Origin: Pinguiococcus pyrenoidosus
Lineage: Eukaryota > Sar > Pinguiophyceae > Pinguiochrysidales > Pinguiochrysidaceae
Direction of reading: 5' to 3'
Length of the DNA stretch: 22,403 nt
Assembly (NCBI GenBank): GCA_019677205.1
Contig: JAAMXY010000646.1
Coordinates: 1-22,403 of the forward strand
Position 1 is the first letter of the stretch. Each line of letters opens with the position of its first letter. The position numbers were made by a program, and so were the translations under genes. Positions 18,175 to 22,403 of the stretch are shown here, one piece after another. The notes under the pieces were generated by a model. It was not told the origin of the DNA, ran no database searches, and saw only the letters and a list, made by a program, of their open reading frames with translations.

Positions 18175-20147
18175 TTATTTGCGCTTCGCGCCAAAGTTCG
18201 CCACGAGGACTTCTTCTAGGGCGGCAACCAAGTCCTCCGGGGTAGCAGGGATCCCCTTGGTCTCCACTTCTCCGAGGCTCGGGTGCTGGCCGATCTTGCC
18301 GCCCAGAAGGATGTTGTAGCCGGAGGTGGCGACCTTCTTGCCGGTCTCCGGGTCGACCTTCTTGGCGGGTGCACCCATGAGACCGATATCCGCCTAGGGC
18401 GTGCGCAAGCTGGTTAAGAAGCGACTCGGAACGAAGCGAGGCCGAGGGTGATTTCGCTCCGATTCACGTCCACCCCAAACAGTCGAGCAGCCTGTGATTC
18501 ACTTACCACTTGGGCTTGGCCGCAGGAGTTCGGGCAGCCCGTCCAGTGGATGCGAACATTCTGAGGGATCTCCAGGCGCTCTTCCAGCACGGGCAGCACG
18601 TCCGTCACGACGTTCTTGGTCTCGCTGATGGCCACGGGGCAGAACTGCGCCCCCGTGCACGACACCGCGCTGCGCATGAGCTTGCCGGGGTTGACGGTGA
18701 GTCTGGGGATGGCATTGATCTTCTCGACGAGCTCGTCCACGCGCCCCTTGGGGACGTTGGCGAAGATCACGTTCTGCTCCACCGTGAGGCGGACCTCTCC
18801 GTCGCCGTACTCATCGGCGAGGTCCGCCAGCTTGTAGAGCTCGTCGGCATACAGCCGACCCACCGGGACGGCCACGCCGACCCAGCAGAAGGCCGGGTCC
18901 TTCTGCGGATGAACCCCCAGGATGTCACGTCGCTCCTGCGACACCGGCTCCGGCTGCTCCGGCTGCTCCACGAACTTCTTGTCGTAGGACTTCATCTCCT
19001 TGATGAGCGCTTCGCGCCAGGCGTCCACGCCGTACTTCTCGATGAGCCACATGAGCCGCGCCTTCTGGCGGTCGCCGCGCTCTCCCTCGTCGCGGAAGAT
19101 TCTCAACGTAGCCTTGCTGAGGTTCACGGCCTGCTCGGGCGGAATCCAAAGGTTGAGCGGGACGCTCATGGCGGCGCGCTTGATACTGAAGTAGCCGCCC
19201 ATGATGACGTTGAAGCCGACCTCTCCCGTCTCCGCGTGCGCCACGGGCACCAGCCCAATGTCGTTGATGTGCGTGTGCGCGAAGTCGTCGTAGGAGCCCG
19301 ACACGGCGATGTTAAACTTGCGTGGCAGATTGGTCCACTCGGGGTTGCCCTTGCGCTCGTCCGTGATCATGTCGTTGATGCCTTTGCAGATGGGGCGGGT
19401 GTCGATCAACTCCAGCGGATCCACTCCGGCGATGGGAGAGCCCACCAAGTTGCGCACATTGTCCATGCCGCTCATGAGCGTGCTTTGGCCCAGTTCATAC
19501 GCGCGCTTGGAGATGTCGGCCGCGGCCTCCAGCGGCATGCCTCGAAGCTGCACATTCATGCGCGTGGTGATGTCCAGCACGCCCAGGTCGTTGCCGTACG
19601 GCTCAATGGACTCCGCGTAGAAGCGCAGGCATTCCGAGCTCACGATCCCGTTCGCGATCTTGAAGCGAATCATGAAGCGGCCTGGGGTGGCCTTGCGGCG
19701 GTGGAACAGGCCGGCCCACTTGAGGCGGATGTCGATGTCGTCGCCAGCGATCTCTTCCCAGCTGGTCTTGCCCTCGCGAATGGCCTGTGCGAACTCGGAC
19801 ATCTCCGTCCACGCGGCCGTGCCGTCCTTCTCCAGCTTGACCTTCTCGAACTTGTTGCCCTGCTTGGCCCGCTCCAAGGTCTCCTCCGACAGGAACGAGG
19901 TTCCCGTGGTCTGCTTCGCCTCGCGCTGGAACAGACCAAACAGGTGCAACGCACTTGGTGTCTGAGAGGCGCTCTGGGAAAGCCAAAGCACGAAGGGTAT
20001 GCGGTGAGAGAAGGGGGGCGACTGACTCATTGGGAACCGCCACAGCCGAGTCTGGCAAACCTTGGAGCGTAGAGGCCTGCCAACGCCGAAGGCGTCTGTG
20101 GCGCTGAGCGCCAGAGCCGCTGCAAGGACTGCGAGACTAAGCTTCAT
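18175..20147 (-). CDS. NIR: Ferredoxin-nitrite reductase, plastid-targeted
   Basis: The enzyme reduces nitrite to ammonium with six electrons from ferredoxin, using sirohaem and a 4Fe-4S cluster. Exons 20147-18507 and 18393-18175 give 619 residues and join at GQAQV/ADIGLMG across a GT-AG intron. The cluster/sirohaem ligands are present: Cys497 and Cys503 in SCTGAQFCP and Cys538 and Cys542 in GCPNSCGQAQV. Other landmarks are GRFMIRFKIANGIV, TTRMNVQLRGM, GSPIAGVDPLELIDTRP, FNIAVSGSYDD and a C-terminus with YNILLGGKIGQHP. The first 19 residues are a signal peptide, MKLSLAVLAAALALSATDA, followed by Phe20 and basic residues, the bipartite plastid presequence of algae with complex red plastids. Residues 30-58 (20060-19974) may be an 87-nt in-frame intron (AAG/GTTTGC to TTTCCCAG), leaving 590 residues. 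It is divergent from the nitrite channel gene, with which it is likely co-regulated. Confidence 0.95.
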
Positions 20148-20837
20148 CCTGCCTGCCTTCTCAAGAGCCGCTCGCTCAACCCTCTGGCGCCTTGTCTGAT
20201 CTCGGCCTGGAAGCCCGAAGTCCAGGATCGTAGGTTTTGGGATCCGGCGTGTCCGCGGCTTGGATTGCACTTCCGAAGCCTGCGCTGATTCCCGAAGCTG
20301 TCTTTGCGTCCTCTGATGGCGGAGCGACACCGGGCCGCCCTTGATAGGCTGTCCGTGAGAAGACCACCTGCCCTTATCAATCGCTTGTTCACGAAGATGC
20401 CTCTGTTGCACCGATCGCAGCCACTGTTGTATGGCTTGGAGTCAGGAGTCTGCAAATGCATTTTCGGCAGGAATCGGCAGCGCCAGTCGAATCTTCGGCT
20501 GTAGCACCGCCAGGCAAAGCTTGAAATTGCAGAGCCTGGGCCACCAATGGCGTGTCTCTACGGCCTCTCAGTTCCAGTGAGAAGTACAGACAGATGGCTT
20601 TGTTGATATCAGGATCATACTACATATTCATGAAACCTATGACAGCGACACATTAAGACACCAAGTATCAAGCGAAAGATCTGTAGGGTGTCCTCCTCAC
20701 GAGCCTGGATCCAATCTGAGCGGGGAAAGTGAGCACCGCCGACTGGTCTTGTCACGGCAGTGAAGAGAGGGCCGGAGTCCATCAACCTGTGCCACTTGCT
20801 TGCCGTACAGCAGCATTCGATTGCTTTTCTCAAGATC
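20148..20837. promoter_or_regulatory. Divergent promoter region of the nitrite reductase / nitrite transporter pair
   Basis: This 690-nt spacer separates two genes that act in one pathway. It contains an inverted pair of GATA-type motifs at 20341-20380 and a moderately AT-rich stretch at about 20590-20690. A further TTGATATC palindrome-like site occurs near 20605. No exon was recognised. Confidence 0.6.
20341..20380. promoter_or_regulatory. Inverted pair of GATA-type motifs
   Basis: TTGATAGG at 20341-20348 faces CCTTATCAA at 20372-20380, whose complement is TTGATAAGG. The two arms differ by one inserted A and are 23 nt apart. GATA-factor sites are known to control nitrite/nitrate genes in fungi; a role in this organism is only inferred. 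Confidence 0.35.
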
Positions 20838-22220
20838 ATGATGATGAGAGGCGCCGCAGTCGCGCTCTTTCTCACCGCTGCCGCCGGGACCGCGGCGGAG
20901 TCCTACGCCTTTCAAGGGCCAATGCAGCGCCCGCTCGCCGACGGCCTGGACGCCCCTTCAAGTCGAGGTCTTTTCGGACTGCGCCAGGCATCCACGCTCC
21001 GGCGCCAAGTCGCAGCAATGAAGGGTGGCGCGGTGAAGACCCCAGTGGTGCGTCTCGCCCCTGGAGCTGGCGCTGGGCGCTGAAGCGGGTCGGACTCGTG
21101 TCGGTCTCTCCATCTCTCTGTCTTACCTTGGGTCCACAACCCGTGTCATAGGAAACCTTCGATGCCTACTCGGCGCTGGGTACCAAGCAAGGCACGATGG
21201 CCATGACACCGATGGTGATCCAAAGTCTCCTCGCTGGCGCCTTCATCGCCCTCGGGGGCGTCCTGGCCATGTCCGTCGGCGCCGCGCTCCCGGGGATCCA
21301 GGTGCGTCTGGAAGAAGCCTGAGTCGGTATCCATCGTGTCATCGCTATCGGCTCATCGCAGCGGTGCAGTCGGCCAACCCAGGCCTGCAGCGGATGCTTC
21401 TTGGCGCCTTTGGTCTGCCATTCGGCCTTCTGCTCGTCGTGATGACTGGCGGGCAGCTTTTCACGGGTAGGCAACCGGCGGCTGGTCAAGCAGCATCAGA
21501 CTTGCAGGAAGTGCCTGACATGCTTTGCGTGGTGTTCACATCACCAAAGGAAACACGGCATTGGTTGCTGCCGCCACATATCAGCGCAAGGTGACGCCGG
21601 CCCAGTTGCTGCGGAACTGGGTAGTCTCGTTCCTTGGGAACTTCGCGGGGGCGCTGTCCGTGGTTGCGATCGTGGTGGCCGCTGGGCTCTTCGGTCCCGG
21701 TGCCGCCGTCTCCAAGGTGGCCATCGGCAAGTGCTCTCTTTCGTTTGGTCAGGTATGCTCTCTATCCACCCTGCGTCCGTGGTCGGGTATCGCGTCAAGC
21801 GTGTCGAATCGAATCCTCTAGGCGTTTCTTCGGGGTATGCTTTGCAACTGGATGGTGTGCATGGCGCTGTGGCAGGCAAACGCAGCTGGTACGTCTTGGC
21901 ACAGCGGGTGCCACATACATCGCCGATCTAATTCGATGCGTAAATGCCTCTTCCATGGGTAATGACGACCAGGCGATTTGTGCGGCAAGGCCTTTGGCAT
22001 CTGGCTGCCGATTAGCGCGTTTGTTGCTATGGGCTTTGAGCACTCGGTGGCCAACATGGCCTTCATCCCCCTAGGAATGCTTTGCGGGGCAGAAGTGTCT
22101 GTAGCGGATTTTCTGCTGAAGAATCTGCTGCCTGTGACGCTCGGGAACATCTTCTCCGGCGCCATCCTTGTCGGAGGGGCGTACCACCTGCTCTATGGCC
22201 AAAAGCCAGCATCCGCGTAG
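20838..22220 (+). CDS. NAR1: Formate/nitrite transporter family channel (NAR1-type), probably plastid envelope
   Basis: FNT proteins are pentameric six-helix channels for nitrite or formate; algal NAR1 moves nitrite into the plastid. Six exons, 20838-21047, 21152-21301, 21370-21466, 21550-21752, 21822-21888 and 21973-22220, encode 324 residues with phase-consistent GT-AG introns of 68-104 nt. Family motifs run in order: GAFIALGGVLAMSVGAALPG, SANPGLQRMLLGAFGLPFG, GGQLFTGNTALVAAA (split by intron 3), LLRNWVVSFLGNFAGAL, AFLRGMLCNWMVCMALWQAN, and GIWLPISAFVAMGFEHSVAN with MAFIPLG. The N-terminal 70 residues are extra: signal peptide MMMRGAAVALFLTAAAGTAA then ESYAF, resembling a plastid presequence with Phe at the cleavage site. 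Three consecutive ATGs open the gene; the first is used. Divergence from the nitrite reductase gene supports nitrite as the substrate. The intron 2 acceptor is placed at 21369, the only one that keeps the frame. Confidence 0.93.
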
Positions 22221-22403
22221 CACTTGAGCCTTGAGCTAGGTCAGGGTGGAGTGCTTCGTCGACTATGCCTGCTGGTCTCACAACAAAAAGCATTCTCAAG
22301 ATCAAGGACGAAGTCGACCCATACACGGGCAATGCAGGGTAGATTAGGTTTAGGATCTGCTGTCGTCGGGGTGACAGGGATAAAGTAAAGCGTTGCTGTT
22401 CTT
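22221..22403. other. 3' flank of the nitrite transporter gene
   Basis: Presumed 3' untranslated region and downstream DNA. Nothing further is recognised before the window ends. Confidence 0.4.

Noticed and set aside
17420-18319. A 299-codon plus-strand frame running from the MFS gene into the nitrite reductase 3' end
   Set aside because: It arises from reading through the donor at 17525. Splicing to 17635 gives a sensible tail and a stop at 17748, while the read-through part is low-quality sequence that overlaps the last nitrite reductase exon.
18510-20072. A 520-codon open frame antisense to nitrite reductase
   Set aside because: It is the complement of strongly GC3-biased conserved coding sequence, lacks family motifs and is rich in His, Arg, Leu and Val as such shadows are.
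21780-21821. A GAATCGAATCC-like string resembling part of a tRNA T-arm
   Set aside because: No acceptor stem, anticodon arm or D-arm pairs with it, and it lies inside an intron of the nitrite transporter gene.
1-22403. Bacterial features such as operons, Shine-Dalgarno sites, CRISPR arrays or insertion sequences
   Set aside because: Pervasive spliceosomal introns and organelle targeting sequences show eukaryotic nuclear DNA. No CRISPR-like spaced repeats or transposase genes were seen.

Overview
The window is nuclear DNA of a eukaryote, very probably a photosynthetic protist with a complex (secondary, red-lineage type) plastid. Nine of the ten genes recognised are split by GT-AG introns, mostly 64-115 nt. 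The coding DNA is GC-rich at third positions. Two nitrogen-assimilation proteins begin with a signal peptide that ends in an A-x-x-F or A-x-A-F like site, as in the plastid presequences of diatoms and their relatives. TAG and TGA both act as stops, so the code is standard. The species cannot be fixed from the sequence. Canonical introns and freely alternating gene strands argue against a typical core dinoflagellate.

Layout, left to right: methylmalonate-semialdehyde dehydrogenase (minus, 363-2257); an INCENP-type chromosomal passenger protein (plus, 2667-4730); an SLC35B/UAA-type nucleotide-sulfate or nucleotide-sugar transporter (minus, 5277-6445); an intronless U-box protein with two FHA domains (minus, 7203-9146); an NCA2/DGS1-family mitochondrial membrane protein (plus, 9947-12688); an ESF2/ABT1 ribosome-biogenesis RNA-binding protein (minus, 12787-13773); a secreted cystatin-like protein with a possible C-terminal membrane anchor (plus, 14151-15609); an SLC49/FLVCR-like MFS transporter (plus, 15946-17748); ferredoxin-nitrite reductase (minus, 18175-20147); and a formate/nitrite (NAR1-type) transporter (plus, 20838-22220).

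The genes are compactly packed, with four divergent pairs, three convergent pairs and two tandem pairs. The clearest functional link is the last pair. Nitrite reductase and a nitrite channel are transcribed away from a shared 690-nt promoter region, and both carry plastid-type presequences, which points to coordinated nitrite import into the plastid and reduction there. The other neighbours have unrelated housekeeping jobs.

Exon structures were built by hand from splice motifs, reading-frame phase and family conservation. All totals close in frame. The least certain parts are the N-terminal exons of the NCA2 gene, the last three exons of the cystatin gene, one intron choice each in the INCENP and nitrite reductase genes, and the start of the U-box gene. 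Promoter elements worth noting are three TATAAAATA boxes, a perfect CRE palindrome and a CCAAT-containing hairpin.
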